From contig CAYYVJ010000067.1 of NCBI GenBank assembly GCA_964475115.1, positions 1 to 12,181 on the forward strand: a stretch of DNA of 12,181 nt. The letters are read 5' to 3'. Positions 1 to 7,362 of the stretch are shown here, in pieces. Position 1 is the first letter of the stretch, and each line of letters starts with the position of its first letter. This stretch comes from CAYYVJ01 sp964475115 (lineage in GTDB: Bacteria; Bacillota; Clostridia; Lachnospirales; Lachnospiraceae). Made by a program: the position numbers and the translations under genes. The notes under the pieces were generated by a model that did not search any database, was not told the DNA's origin, and saw only the letters and a list, made by a program, of their open reading frames with translations.

Positions 1-42
1 ATCTATAAATAGATCTAAAGACAAATTGAAAGAAGGGATAAA

Positions 43-2067
43 ATGCAGGAGAAAGTACAAAAGCCAAAGAAAGAATTTGACCGATTTAGCATCAAAATTA
101 AGCTGATTTTTGTAGTAATACCAATTGTTATTGTATCGATTTTAGTTCTCTTATTTACAACATTTTTTATTTCACAGGATATTATTGTTAATTATGGACA
201 TCAAATTATTCAGACCACATCTGAATCCAATACTAATAGTATTGAAACTTGGGTACAAGGAATTATCTCTACTTTTAATGAAGTAAAAACTACGATAGAG
301 ACAGTGAATTTTACTGATAAGACAGAATTGGAATATTTAGAATCAACAGTAAATAAAAACCCAAGTTATCCTACAGGTGTATATATGGGGGATGATAAAG
401 GAAACTTTATAGATGCATCAGGTTGGATTCCACCAAAAGACTATATCGTAAAAGACCGTGATTGGTACAAGGAAGGTTTAACACATGATAATGTTGCCTT
501 TGGAGCTACTTATTTAGATGCCCAAACAGGACAATATATTGTAAGTGCAACAACAAAACTGAAATCAAAAAATAATACAACAAGAGTAATGTCCATTGAT
601 ATATTACTAGAAGAAGTTTCGAGCATGGTTGCTTCAATGGAATTGATGAAATCAGGAGCTATGTTCTTAGTAGATAAAAATACAAACACTATTATTGCAC
701 ATAAAGATCCTGCTATGATAACGGTGCAAATGGATGAAAATAGCGAGAATTCATTAGTGGCTTCCGTAACAAAGCGAATGAATGCTAAAAATTATGACGT
801 GTTTGAAGTTAAAGATGGCAAGAATACATATATGGTTGATCTAGAAAACATAGATAATACCAATTGGATTTTAGCTGTTTATGTTCCACGCGCTGAAGTC
901 TTAGGTGACTTATATACATTAGCTATGATAGTTGTAATTATGGCTATTATTGCAATTGCTGTTTTGATTATTGTTATTGAAAGAGTAATTCATTTTATAA
1001 TTAATCCAATTAAGAAATTGACTGATGCCATAATTCAAATTACACAGGGTGATTTTACTGTAAATGTTAAGTTAAAAGGTAGAGATGAAATAGCGATTAT
1101 GAGTCAAAACATGCAAACTTTTATAGAGACTATGCGTGGTATTATTGATGAGATTAATATTATGTCTCTCAAATTAAATGGACAAGCAGAAGGGAATAGT
1201 ATAGTAGCAGAAAACCTACAAACTTCTGCTGAGAATCAGTCTAATTCTATGGAACAGCTAAACCTAACGGTTGAAGAACTTGCTAAATCAGTTAGTGAAA
1301 TAGCGGAAAATGCATCAACGCTTGCTATGGTTGTATCAGAAACAGGTAATAAAGGCCAGGAAGCCAGTGAAAAAATGGGTGAAACGGTTACTGTTTCAGA
1401 AAAAGGGAAAAAGGATATGGAAGAGATTAATACTGCTATGGTAGAAGTAGAACATTCCGTTAATTCCTTGGAAAAGGTTGTAAAAGAAGTAGGGGAATCG
1501 ACAACTGCAATTAATGAAATAATTGTTTTAATAGGTAATATTGCTTCTGAAACAAATTTACTATCTTTAAATGCAGCGATTGAAGCAGCAAGAGCTGGAG
1601 ATGCAGGAAGAGGATTTGCAGTAGTTGCAGAAGAAATAAGAAAACTTGCAGAAACTAGTTCTAGTGCAGTTGAAAATATATCTAGGTTGACAAACAATAT
1701 AAGTAGTCTTATGGAAAATACAGTAGAAAAAACACAAGAGAGTGTGGAGACTATAAAACATAGTTCTAACCTGGTAAGTGTAGCAAGTAATACATTTGAA
1801 ACGATTTATTCAACGGTGGATGAGACAAATCATATTGTACAAGATATGATAGAAAAAGTTAAGAATGTCGATAGTGTAGCAACTTCAGTGGCTGCAATAA
1901 CGGAGGAGCAATCTGCCGGAACAGAAGAAATTCTAGCTACATCAGAAGGTTTATCAGAACAAGCAGTCAAGGTAACCCAAGAAAGTGAGAACTTGGGGAA
2001 AGATGCACTTGAATTGGCATTAACTGCAGAAAACTTGAAAAAGCAATTAGAAATATTTAAAATATAA
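43..2067 (+). CDS. Methyl-accepting chemotaxis protein with dCache sensor domain
   Basis: Transmembrane chemoreceptor that passes ligand binding outside the cell to the CheA/CheW array. The 674 residues show a short cytoplasmic start, TM1 at about 20-43, an extracellular double-Cache region (about 45-288), TM2 at about 291-320, a HAMP segment (about 316-370, starting NPIKKLTDAI), and a long coiled-coil signalling domain to the end. The signalling hairpin tip is plain at 496-537, with EAARAGDAGRGFAVVAEE. In the distal Cache lobe, Y134, R139, W141, Y142 and D186 have the same spacing as the amino-acid-binding residues I recall for PctA-type dCache receptors, so an amino acid ligand is likely (inference). 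There is no C-terminal CheR-tethering pentapeptide. The start ATG follows AAGGG at 33-37. It stands alone and ends in a terminator. Family assignment is certain; the ligand is not. Confidence 0.97.
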   Translation: MQEKVQKPKKEFDRFSIKIKLIFVVIPIVIVSILVLLFTTFFISQDIIVNYGHQIIQTTSESNTNSIETWVQGIISTFNEVKTTIETVNFTDKTELEYLESTVNKNPSYPTGVYMGDDKGNFIDASGWIPPKDYIVKDRDWYKEGLTHDNVAFGATYLDAQTGQYIVSATTKLKSKNNTTRVMSIDILLEEVSSMVASMELMKSGAMFLVDKNTNTIIAHKDPAMITVQMDENSENSLVASVTKRMNAKNYDVFEVKDGKNTYMVDLENIDNTNWILAVYVPRAEVLGDLYTLAMIVVIMAIIAIAVLIIVIERVIHFIINPIKKLTDAIIQITQGDFTVNVKLKGRDEIAIMSQNMQTFIETMRGIIDEINIMSLKLNGQAEGNSIVAENLQTSAENQSNSMEQLNLTVEELAKSVSEIAENASTLAMVVSETGNKGQEASEKMGETVTVSEKGKKDMEEINTAMVEVEHSVNSLEKVVKEVGESTTAINEIIVLIGNIASETNLLSLNAAIEAARAGDAGRGFAVVAEEIRKLAETSSSAVENISRLTNNISSLMENTVEKTQESVETIKHSSNLVSVASNTFETIYSTVDETNHIVQDMIEKVKNVDSVATSVAAITEEQSAGTEEILATSEGLSEQAVKVTQESENLGKDALELALTAENLKKQLEIFKI

Positions 2068-2077
2068 AGTGAATAAC

Positions 2078-2120
2078 AAAGGAGGCTAATCAATTCATGA
2101 TTGGCCTCCTTTTATTTTCT
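2078..2120 (+). terminator. Rho-independent terminator of the chemoreceptor gene
   Basis: A 15-bp stem (2078-2092 with 2098-2112) encloses a 5-nt ATTCA loop and continues into TTTTATTTTCTT. One pair is a wobble, U2087 with G2103, in the + transcript. It lies 11 bp after the chemoreceptor stop. The convergent minus-strand gene stops at 2124, so the hairpin could also serve that gene. In the minus transcript, however, the wobble becomes an A-C mismatch and the T-tract is poorer, so the main direction is +. Confidence 0.93.
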
Positions 2121-2123
2121 TGC

Positions 2124-3020
2124 TTATCTTTTTTCGTAACTAGCATTGTCACTTGTAAGATCAAATAAAACTTCCGAATGTATAAAGAATTCATACCTTG
2201 CCTTACAAAGAATGCTTTCATGGATGATTGTGGTCATTTCACCTAAATTAGGTGCTTTCAATTCATGAGAAAGGTTATTAAAAAATCGCATTCTCAGTAA
2301 ATACTTGTTTTGCCAAATAATGACTTCATGAGAAGTATATTTTAAAATCTTAACTCCCATATAAGTTGCTAATCGATATTCATGTCCTTGGTAATAAATG
2401 CTACAGATACATCCGTTAAAGCGAGTTCCAAGAAATGGAATATGAGCAATTGAAACTGTGATAGAGCATAAGTCATTATCAAATTGGTTACACTGTGTCC
2501 AAAGATAAGATTTTGGAAAGGATGCTCCCCAATCTTTTTCAATATAACCTATTCCATCTGTAAAATTCGATTGTTCGCCATTTACAAGTAAGGAACCAGA
2601 TAATTTGTGCTTTAAACTTAAAACACCATGGTTGCACTGCATAATAGGGAAAAAGCGGAAGGGTCCCATAATATCTGTTCGTAATACAGTAAAAGGAGAG
2701 TAGTAGAGTTTTCCTTTTATGGTAATTTCATTTGTTTTAATATAAATTCGAATACCTTTTTCACAAAATATATTTTCACCTATTTTCACAAAAAATCTTT
2801 TCTTGTCAGCTGTAAAAGCACTAGCTGGATAATCAATAGAATGAGATTGATTATTCATAATAATTTGAAGGGAGGAAGTGGCTTTACCTGCCTTGTCTAT
2901 GTGATACGCAGGGATAAAAGCTATTGTATTTAATCCGTTTTGATGTTTTAGATACCATCCTTCAAAAAAAGAAAATTTTTTGTTTATTCCATGAAAATTT
3001 TTTCTTGACATGAATTTCAT
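2124..3020 (-). CDS. Tocopherol cyclase family protein (function unknown in bacteria of this type)
   Basis: A 298-residue protein with the hallmarks of the tocopherol-cyclase-like family (Pfam Tocopherol_cycl, related to plant VTE1): FFEGWYLK at 18-25, the GPF element at 119-121, the strongly conserved GIGYIEKDWGASFP at 156-169 followed by SYLW and Q176, and a C-terminal APNLGEMTT stretch at 256-264. Composition suggests an all-beta cytoplasmic protein; I see no signal peptide or membrane segment. An anaerobic clostridium is not expected to make tocopherol, so the substrate is unknown and cyclase activity should not be assumed. The start is supported by GAGGTGA (minus strand, 3031-3025), 4 nt before the ATG; an in-frame ATG three codons in is less well placed. 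The gene converges on the chemoreceptor terminator, and its upstream side abuts a decayed transporter gene. No convincing promoter was found in the 39 bp upstream. Confidence 0.85.
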   Translation of the reverse strand: MKFMSRKNFHGINKKFSFFEGWYLKHQNGLNTIAFIPAYHIDKAGKATSSLQIIMNNQSHSIDYPASAFTADKKRFFVKIGENIFCEKGIRIYIKTNEITIKGKLYYSPFTVLRTDIMGPFRFFPIMQCNHGVLSLKHKLSGSLLVNGEQSNFTDGIGYIEKDWGASFPKSYLWTQCNQFDNDLCSITVSIAHIPFLGTRFNGCICSIYYQGHEYRLATYMGVKILKYTSHEVIIWQNKYLLRMRFFNNLSHELKAPNLGEMTTIIHESILCKARYEFFIHSEVLFDLTSDNASYEKR

Positions 3021-3059
3021 ATGTTCACCTCAAGAGTAGTATACACATATTTTAATAAA

Positions 3060-3468
3060 TTAAACGGTTTTCTTTCGCGCAATCTCTGCTTGTACTTTTT
3101 CCATGGCCTTATCATCTAATGGATATAATTTCATTCCGATAAGGGAAATAAACATTAAGCTTGCTGGAAGTAAGCTGATCAAAATAAGTCCACCGATTTT
3201 GATATTATTTGATAAAGGTGTGTCTATCGTAGGGAATACTTTTGCATACCCGGTGGAAGCGCAAATCCATTCAACCACTACTAGTGAATACAATTCCTCC
3301 AAGAGAAAGAAAAGAAAGCATTGCCAGACCGATACATACACTAAATGATTTCTTGAGTCCAGATTTTCTTGCAAGTGCAGTTGCAGCAAAAAATATAAAT
3401 AATAGAAAACCAGAAAAATGTATAAAATAGATTGACAGAATTAAACAAAAGAAGTAAAATACAAACAT
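3060..3468 (-). pseudogene. Remnant of a GPH-family (MelB/XylP-like) sugar:cation symporter
   Basis: Two overlapping minus-strand frames carry pieces of one membrane transporter. The first (about 3409 down to 3271) contains ATALARKSGLKKSF followed by a hydrophobic stretch, as in the positively charged cytoplasmic loop of the second half of GPH symporters, and stops at 3271. The second frame takes over near 3260 and runs to a stop at 3060. It contains GGLILISLLPASLMFISLIG, then YPLDDKAMEKVQAEIARKK, the typical last helix and charged tail of the family. The N-terminal half of the gene is absent. The distance between the two pieces is also too short for an intact transporter, so an internal deletion with a frame change is inferred. 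The part above about 3409 is hydrophobic but not clearly homologous, and the kinase-operon promoter on the other strand overlaps it. Assignment to GPH is by remembered motifs. Confidence 0.7.
3432..3460 (+). promoter_or_regulatory. Sigma-A promoter of the four-carbon acid-sugar operon
   Basis: TTGACA (3432-3437, perfect -35) and TAAAAT (3455-3460, five of six to the -10 consensus) are separated by exactly 17 bp. The predicted start of transcription is near 3467, giving a leader of about 58 nt to the kinase ATG at 3525. The leader ends in a strong AAAGGAGG ribosome binding site at 3511-3518. The promoter sits inside the degraded transporter stretch of the opposite strand. Confidence 0.82.
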
Positions 3469-3469
3469 A

Positions 3470-3497
3470 AACGAACATTATTCTTGGGTTTCGAACA
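3470..3497 (+). promoter_or_regulatory. Putative DeoR-family operator: CGAACA direct repeats 20 bp apart
   Basis: CGAACA occurs at 3472-3477 and again at 3492-3497, a 20-bp period or about two helical turns, so both copies face the same side of the DNA. They lie just downstream of the predicted transcription start, a position suited to repression. The first copy in context, AACGAACATT (3470-3479), matches the half-site I recall for the E. coli DeoR-family regulator GlpR (AWCGAACATW). The second, TTCGAACAAA, is a weaker match. The likely ligand is the DeoR-type protein encoded at the end of the operon. Binding is inferred. Confidence 0.5.
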
Positions 3498-3524
3498 AAA
3501 GCAACCATAAAAAGGAGGTTTCAT

Positions 3525-4829
3525 ATGCCGCAATGTATAGTAATAGCAGATGATTTAACCGGTGCAAATGCAACTGGGGTCTTACTAAAAAAATTGAATT
3601 TTAATACTTATACTGTTATGAATATGGAGCGACTTGAGTTGAAAAACTTAGAAGACTGTGACTGTGTTTCTTTTCCTACAGATAGTAGGGCAGTGGATAG
3701 TGAAGTGGCTTACAATCGCGTTTATAATGTAACAAGATTGTTGAAACATCCTGAAGTTTCCGTATATTCAAAACGTATTGATAGTACTCTACGTGGAAAT
3801 CTAGGAAGTGAAACAGATGCTTTTTTAGATGCTTTGGAAGACGATTATATTGCCATGGTAGTTCCTTGTTTTCCTGCTTCAAACCGAGTTTTGATTGGTG
3901 GCTATATGTTGGTAAATGGAATACCTCTTCATAAAACAGAAGTAGCTTTAGATCCTAAAACGCCAGTAACCACTTCTCAAGCACAGCAACTGTTTAAAGA
4001 ACAAAGTAAATATCCAGTAGCATCAATTTACATGAAGGATTTAATGCAAGGAAGAAAACATGTGACGTCTATGGTTAAAGAGTTTGCTGCTCAAGGAATT
4101 AGAATCATTATTTTTGATAGCATGTTTCAAGAAGATATGGATTTAATAGCTGATGCAATTATAGAAAGCCAAGTGAAATTTATTAGTGTTGACCCAGGTG
4201 TTTTTACAGCTACCATTGCAAGAAAGTTAATTTCTCCTACAAAGAAGAAAGAAAGATCCAAAATATTAGCTGTAGTTGGAAGTGTAAATCCGGTTACAAG
4301 AAATCAAATGGAAGAACTTTGGTTATCTCAACCTGTGTTTAATATTTTTGTAAATACGAAACAATTAGTAGAGAGCACTGAGGAAAGAGAAAATGAAATA
4401 AATAGAGTTGTGGAAGAAGTATTGAAAAACAGCAAGGAATTTGATTTGTGTACAGTTACAGGAGACGGAATAATGCCTGTAAATAGATTGGATTTTAATA
4501 TCTATGCTCAAAAGTATGGATGCAGCGTAGATGAAGTTAGTAATATGATAAATACAGCATTTTCAAAGATTACAAAGGAAATTCTTAAAAGAGATACAAG
4601 CTTTAAAGGGCTATATACCAGTGGTGGTGATATTACAGTATCTGTATGCAAAGAATTTAACACAGCTGGTCTACGACTTTTAGATGAAGTAGTGCCTTTA
4701 GCCGCTTATGGAGAATTAATTCAAGGTGAATTTGATGGAGTTCATATTGTGACGAAAGGTGGAATGGTAGGAGATAACAATGCTATAAATAAATGTATCA
4801 GTTACTTAAGAAGTAAGTTGTTTTTATAA
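3525..4829 (+). CDS. dtnK: Four-carbon acid sugar kinase (DUF1537), probable D-threonate/D-erythronate kinase
   Basis: ATP-dependent kinase expected to phosphorylate the C4 hydroxyl of a four-carbon aldonate, the first step in its breakdown. At 434 residues it is full length for the family. The N-terminal substrate domain shows ADDLTGA (8-14), KRIDSTLRGN (83-92) and VPCFPASNR (113-121). The C-terminal nucleotide-binding domain shows GSVNPVTRNQ (252-261), SGGDIT (366-371) and KGGMVGD (411-417). The ATG follows AAAGGAGG at 3511-3518. It is first in an operon, 38 bp ahead of a PdxA2-type dehydrogenase and followed by a GntP permease. This pairing is known for D-threonate (DtnK) and D-erythronate (DenK) use, as opposed to the OtnK/LtnD branch, which needs a separate NAD dehydrogenase and aldolase not found here. 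D-threonate versus D-erythronate cannot be settled from sequence, so the symbol is provisional. Confidence 0.88.
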   Translation: MPQCIVIADDLTGANATGVLLKKLNFNTYTVMNMERLELKNLEDCDCVSFPTDSRAVDSEVAYNRVYNVTRLLKHPEVSVYSKRIDSTLRGNLGSETDAFLDALEDDYIAMVVPCFPASNRVLIGGYMLVNGIPLHKTEVALDPKTPVTTSQAQQLFKEQSKYPVASIYMKDLMQGRKHVTSMVKEFAAQGIRIIIFDSMFQEDMDLIADAIIESQVKFISVDPGVFTATIARKLISPTKKKERSKILAVVGSVNPVTRNQMEELWLSQPVFNIFVNTKQLVESTEERENEINRVVEEVLKNSKEFDLCTVTGDGIMPVNRLDFNIYAQKYGCSVDEVSNMINTAFSKITKEILKRDTSFKGLYTSGGDITVSVCKEFNTAGLRLLDEVVPLAAYGELIQGEFDGVHIVTKGGMVGDNNAINKCISYLRSKLFL

Positions 4830-4867
4830 AAAAATAAAAACAAGACAAAAAAAGGAGGAAAAATTTT

Positions 4868-5872
4868 ATGATAAAACCACTCATTGCAATTCCAATAGGA
4901 GATCCGGCAGGAATAGGACCTGAAATTGTTGTAAAGGCCTTAGTTGACAAAGATGTCATAAATACAACTCGTTGTATCATCATTGGGGATAAAGGCGTTA
5001 TCGAAAATGCACTAAGAATAACAAAGTTAGATTTGAAGATTAATGTAATAGATAATCCAGAAGAAGGAATCTATGAGGAAGGAATTTTGAATCTTATTGA
5101 TTTGGCTAATATTAATTTTGATGAATTAGAAATAGGACAAGTAAGTGGTATGTGTGGGAAAGCTGCCTATGAATATATAGAGAAAAGTATCCAATTAGCC
5201 AATGCAGGAAAAGTAGATGCAGTGTCAACCACTCCAATTAATAAAGAATCTCTAAAAGCAGGGAAAATAAATTTTATTGGTCACACAGAGATGTTTGGAG
5301 CATTAACCAATACTCCTGATCCTCTAACAATGTTTGAAGTAAGAGGTATGAGAGTCTTTTTCCTAACACGTCATGTATCTCTTAGACAAGCCGTTGACTT
5401 GGTAAAAAAGGATAGGATAAAGGATTATGTAAAAAGATGTCTAGAGGTATTAGATAAACTAGGCGTAAAAGAAGGAACAATGGCTGTTGCGGGATTAAAT
5501 CCTCATAGTGGTGAGCATGGACTATTTGGAGACGAGGAAGTAGATGAAGTGACACCAGCTATTGAAGAACTACAGAAGGAGGGATACAAAGTAGTAGGAC
5601 CAATAGGCGCAGATTCAGTGTTTCATCTTGCACTACAAGGAAAGTTTAACAGTGTACTTTCTCTATATCATGATCAAGGGCATATTGCTACTAAAACACT
5701 TGATTTTGAAAGAACGATTGCAATAACCGGAGGAATGCCTATACTTAGAACTTCAGTAGATCATGGAACTGCTTTTGATATAGCAGGCACAGGAATTGCA
5801 AGCGAAATAAGCATGGTGGAAGCAATTCTTTTAGCAGGTAAATATTCACCTAATTTTAAAAGTGCAAATTAG
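4868..5872 (+). CDS. pdxA2: PdxA2-type 4-phospho-D-threonate / 4-phospho-D-erythronate dehydrogenase
   Basis: NAD- and divalent-metal-dependent oxidative decarboxylase of the PdxA family. In this operon it should oxidise the 4-phosphorylated four-carbon acid at C3 and decarboxylate it to dihydroxyacetone phosphate. The 334 residues contain GDPAGIGPEI (11-20), STTPINKE (120-127), GHTE (138-141, substrate phosphate region), RHV with H169, GLNPHSGEHG with H213, YHDQG with H268, and RTSVDHGTAFDIAG (294-307). H169, H213 and H268 align with the metal-ligand histidines of PdxA. The ATG at 4868 has AAAGGAGG at 4851-4858. It lies 38 bp after the kinase in A-rich sequence without a terminator, so they are co-transcribed. 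Automated tools often label such proteins as 4-hydroxythreonine-4-phosphate dehydrogenase of vitamin B6 synthesis. The kinase and permease neighbours, and the absence of other pyridoxal genes here, argue for the catabolic paralogue. Confidence 0.9.
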   Translation: MIKPLIAIPIGDPAGIGPEIVVKALVDKDVINTTRCIIIGDKGVIENALRITKLDLKINVIDNPEEGIYEEGILNLIDLANINFDELEIGQVSGMCGKAAYEYIEKSIQLANAGKVDAVSTTPINKESLKAGKINFIGHTEMFGALTNTPDPLTMFEVRGMRVFFLTRHVSLRQAVDLVKKDRIKDYVKRCLEVLDKLGVKEGTMAVAGLNPHSGEHGLFGDEEVDEVTPAIEELQKEGYKVVGPIGADSVFHLALQGKFNSVLSLYHDQGHIATKTLDFERTIAITGGMPILRTSVDHGTAFDIAGTGIASEISMVEAILLAGKYSPNFKSAN

Positions 5873-5893
5873 TAAGTGTAAAGCACACTACTA
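5870..5893 (+). other. Small hairpin between pdxA2 and the permease gene
   Basis: TAGTA-A-GTGT (5870-5879) can pair with ACACTACTA (5885-5893): nine pairs with one bulged A at 5875 and an AAAGC loop. It begins at the pdxA2 stop codon and is not followed by a T-run, so it is not a standard terminator. It could act as an RNA processing or stability element between two operon genes, or be chance. Confidence 0.3.
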
Positions 5894-5914
5894 GTAAAGG
5901 GAAGGAGATTTATT

Positions 5915-7285
5915 ATGGAAGGTGTTTCAGGACAACAAATGATTATTGGTTTACTAATTGGTATTGCTTTATTAATTTTATTGATTCTAAAGACAAAGAT
6001 TCATGCGTTTTTAGCACTTATTATTTCAGCAGTGGTAATTGGTTTAATCGGAGGAATGAGTCCATCAAGTACAATCGCAGCGATTCAAAGTGGATTTGGC
6101 GGCACATTGGGAAATATTGGTATTATCATTGGCTTTGGTGTTATGATGGGACAAATATTTGAGATATCAGGTGCAGCAGAAAAAATGGCAAAAACATTTT
6201 TGAAAGTATTTGGAAAGAAAAATGAAGAATTAGCTTTGTCATTAACAGGCTTTTTGGTTTCTATTCCTATTTTTTGTGATTCCGGTTTTGTAATACTGAC
6301 TCCAATTGCAAAAGCAATTTCTAGAAGGAGTAAAAAGTCAATTGTAACACTAGGGATTGCTTTGGCATCTGGACTTGTTATAACACACACTTTAGTTCCA
6401 CCTACACCTGGTCCTTTAGGAGTAGCGGGTACATTTGGTGTTGATGTTGGCCAATTTATTTTGTTAGGAATTGTGATTTCACTTCCATTAGCATTTGCGG
6501 CACTTATTTATGCAAAATGGTTAGGAAAGAAAATTTATCAAATTCCAAGTGAAGATGGCGAAGGCTGGGAAAGAACAGCTTATCAAGAACCAGTTTATAA
6601 TTTACTTTCTAACGATGATGATAAAGATTTACCTTCAGCGTTTGCTTCGTTTTTACCAATTGTCTTACCTATTATCTTAATATTGATTAATACAATTTCA
6701 AAAGCAGCAGGAGCAACAGAAGGAATATTTGGTATTTTGATTTTTCTTGGAACTCCAATTATTGCTGTAGGAATTGGTCTTGTTGTAGCAATTTATACCC
6801 TTGCACTTCATACAGATAAAAAGACTGTTATAAGAGAAATGGAAAAAGGCATTAAATCAGCTGGTATCATAGTGTTTGTTACAGGTGGTGGTGGAGCGTT
6901 AGGTGAAGTTCTTCGTGCAAGTGGTGTAGGAAATTATATTGCAGAAGGAATTGCAGCAACAGCAATACCGGTAATTGTATTACCTTTTATTATTTCCACA
7001 TTAATCAGATTTGTCCAAGGCTCTGGAACAGTTGCTATGATAACAGCAGCAGGAATTACAGCTCCAATTGTTGCAGCAGCAGGTGGAAATATGTTACTAG
7101 GCGCATTTGCAGCATGTATGGGTTCTTTGTTCTTTTCTTATTTCAATGATAGTTTTTACTGGGTTGTAAATCGTATGATTGGTATAGAGGAAACAAAAGA
7201 TCAAATAAGAGTGTGGTCTGTTACAACAACTATTGTATGGGCTGTTGGATTTGTTGAACTATTGATTTTAAATATATTTATGTAG
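5915..7285 (+). CDS. GntP-family permease, probable D-threonate/D-erythronate importer
   Basis: Inner-membrane secondary transporter of the gluconate:H+ symporter (GntP) family, expected here to bring in the four-carbon acid used by the two upstream enzymes. The 456 residues are almost entirely hydrophobic segments and match the usual family length. Recognisable motifs are PIFCDSGFVILTP (118-130), THTLVPPTPGPLG (157-169), GGGGALGEVL (324-333), FVQGSGTVAMITAA (366-379) and FSYFNDSFYWVV (407-418). A hydrophilic loop lies at about 205-240. The start ATG follows AAGGAG at 5902-5907. It lies 42 bp after pdxA2 and is closed by a terminator 13 bp after its stop. E. coli YgbN, next to a DUF1537 kinase, is a comparable context for a GntP carrier. 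The family is secure; the substrate is inferred from neighbours. Confidence 0.93.
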   Translation: MEGVSGQQMIIGLLIGIALLILLILKTKIHAFLALIISAVVIGLIGGMSPSSTIAAIQSGFGGTLGNIGIIIGFGVMMGQIFEISGAAEKMAKTFLKVFGKKNEELALSLTGFLVSIPIFCDSGFVILTPIAKAISRRSKKSIVTLGIALASGLVITHTLVPPTPGPLGVAGTFGVDVGQFILLGIVISLPLAFAALIYAKWLGKKIYQIPSEDGEGWERTAYQEPVYNLLSNDDDKDLPSAFASFLPIVLPIILILINTISKAAGATEGIFGILIFLGTPIIAVGIGLVVAIYTLALHTDKKTVIREMEKGIKSAGIIVFVTGGGGALGEVLRASGVGNYIAEGIAATAIPVIVLPFIISTLIRFVQGSGTVAMITAAGITAPIVAAAGGNMLLGAFAACMGSLFFSYFNDSFYWVVNRMIGIEETKDQIRVWSVTTTIVWAVGFVELLILNIFM

Positions 7286-7291
7286 TATAAT
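7262..7291 (+). promoter_or_regulatory. Possible promoter at the 3' end of the permease gene, ahead of the regulator
   Basis: TTGATT (7262-7267) and a perfect TATAAT (7286-7291) are 18 bp apart. Transcription would start near 7298, directly at the left arm of the following terminator hairpin, so any transcript for the DeoR gene would have to read through that hairpin. AT-rich DNA yields such matches by chance, so this is tentative. Confidence 0.35.
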
Positions 7292-7298
7292 AGAGAGG

Positions 7299-7330
7299 AA
7301 AAAGGTTCTGTAAATACAGAGCCTTTTTCT
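7299..7330 (+). terminator. Rho-independent terminator after the permease gene
   Basis: A 13-bp stem (7299-7311 with 7316-7328), AAAAAGGTTCTGT against ACAGAGCCTTTTT, with an AAAT loop and one U-G wobble (7306 with 7321). The A5 start and T5 end form the classic terminator shape. It separates the catabolic genes from the DeoR regulator, which begins about 30 bp later, so it likely sets a lower level of regulator expression by partial read-through. Confidence 0.88.
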
Positions 7331-7362
7331 ATCAAAACAAGACGAGGAACGGGTGAGTGTAT

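Noticed and set aside
1..14. Short palindrome ATCTAT-AA-ATAGAT at the left edge
   Set aside because: Only six AT-rich pairs with a 2-nt loop, cut off by the window edge; neither an operator nor a terminator can be supported.
1236..1697. Long minus-strand open frame inside the chemoreceptor gene
   Set aside because: It is the antisense of the coiled-coil signalling domain, whose Ala/Ser/Glu-rich codons leave the reverse strand open; the protein is low complexity and has no family features.
3038..3054. Minus-strand -10-like boxes (TATACT, TAAAAT) before the tocopherol-cyclase-like gene
   Set aside because: No acceptable -35 box at 16-18 bp, and the nearer box would start transcription on top of the ribosome binding site.
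3103..3430. Two short plus-strand open frames opposite the transporter remnant
   Set aside because: The minus strand of the same stretch carries recognisable GPH transporter pieces, while these plus-strand frames have no recognisable content and no good ribosome binding sites.
3525..7285. Alternative reading as an OtnK/LtnD/OtnC/OtnI type pathway
   Set aside because: That route needs a 3-hydroxyisobutyrate-type NAD dehydrogenase, an aldolase and an isomerase; none is present, while the PdxA-family enzyme fits the DtnK/DenK route.
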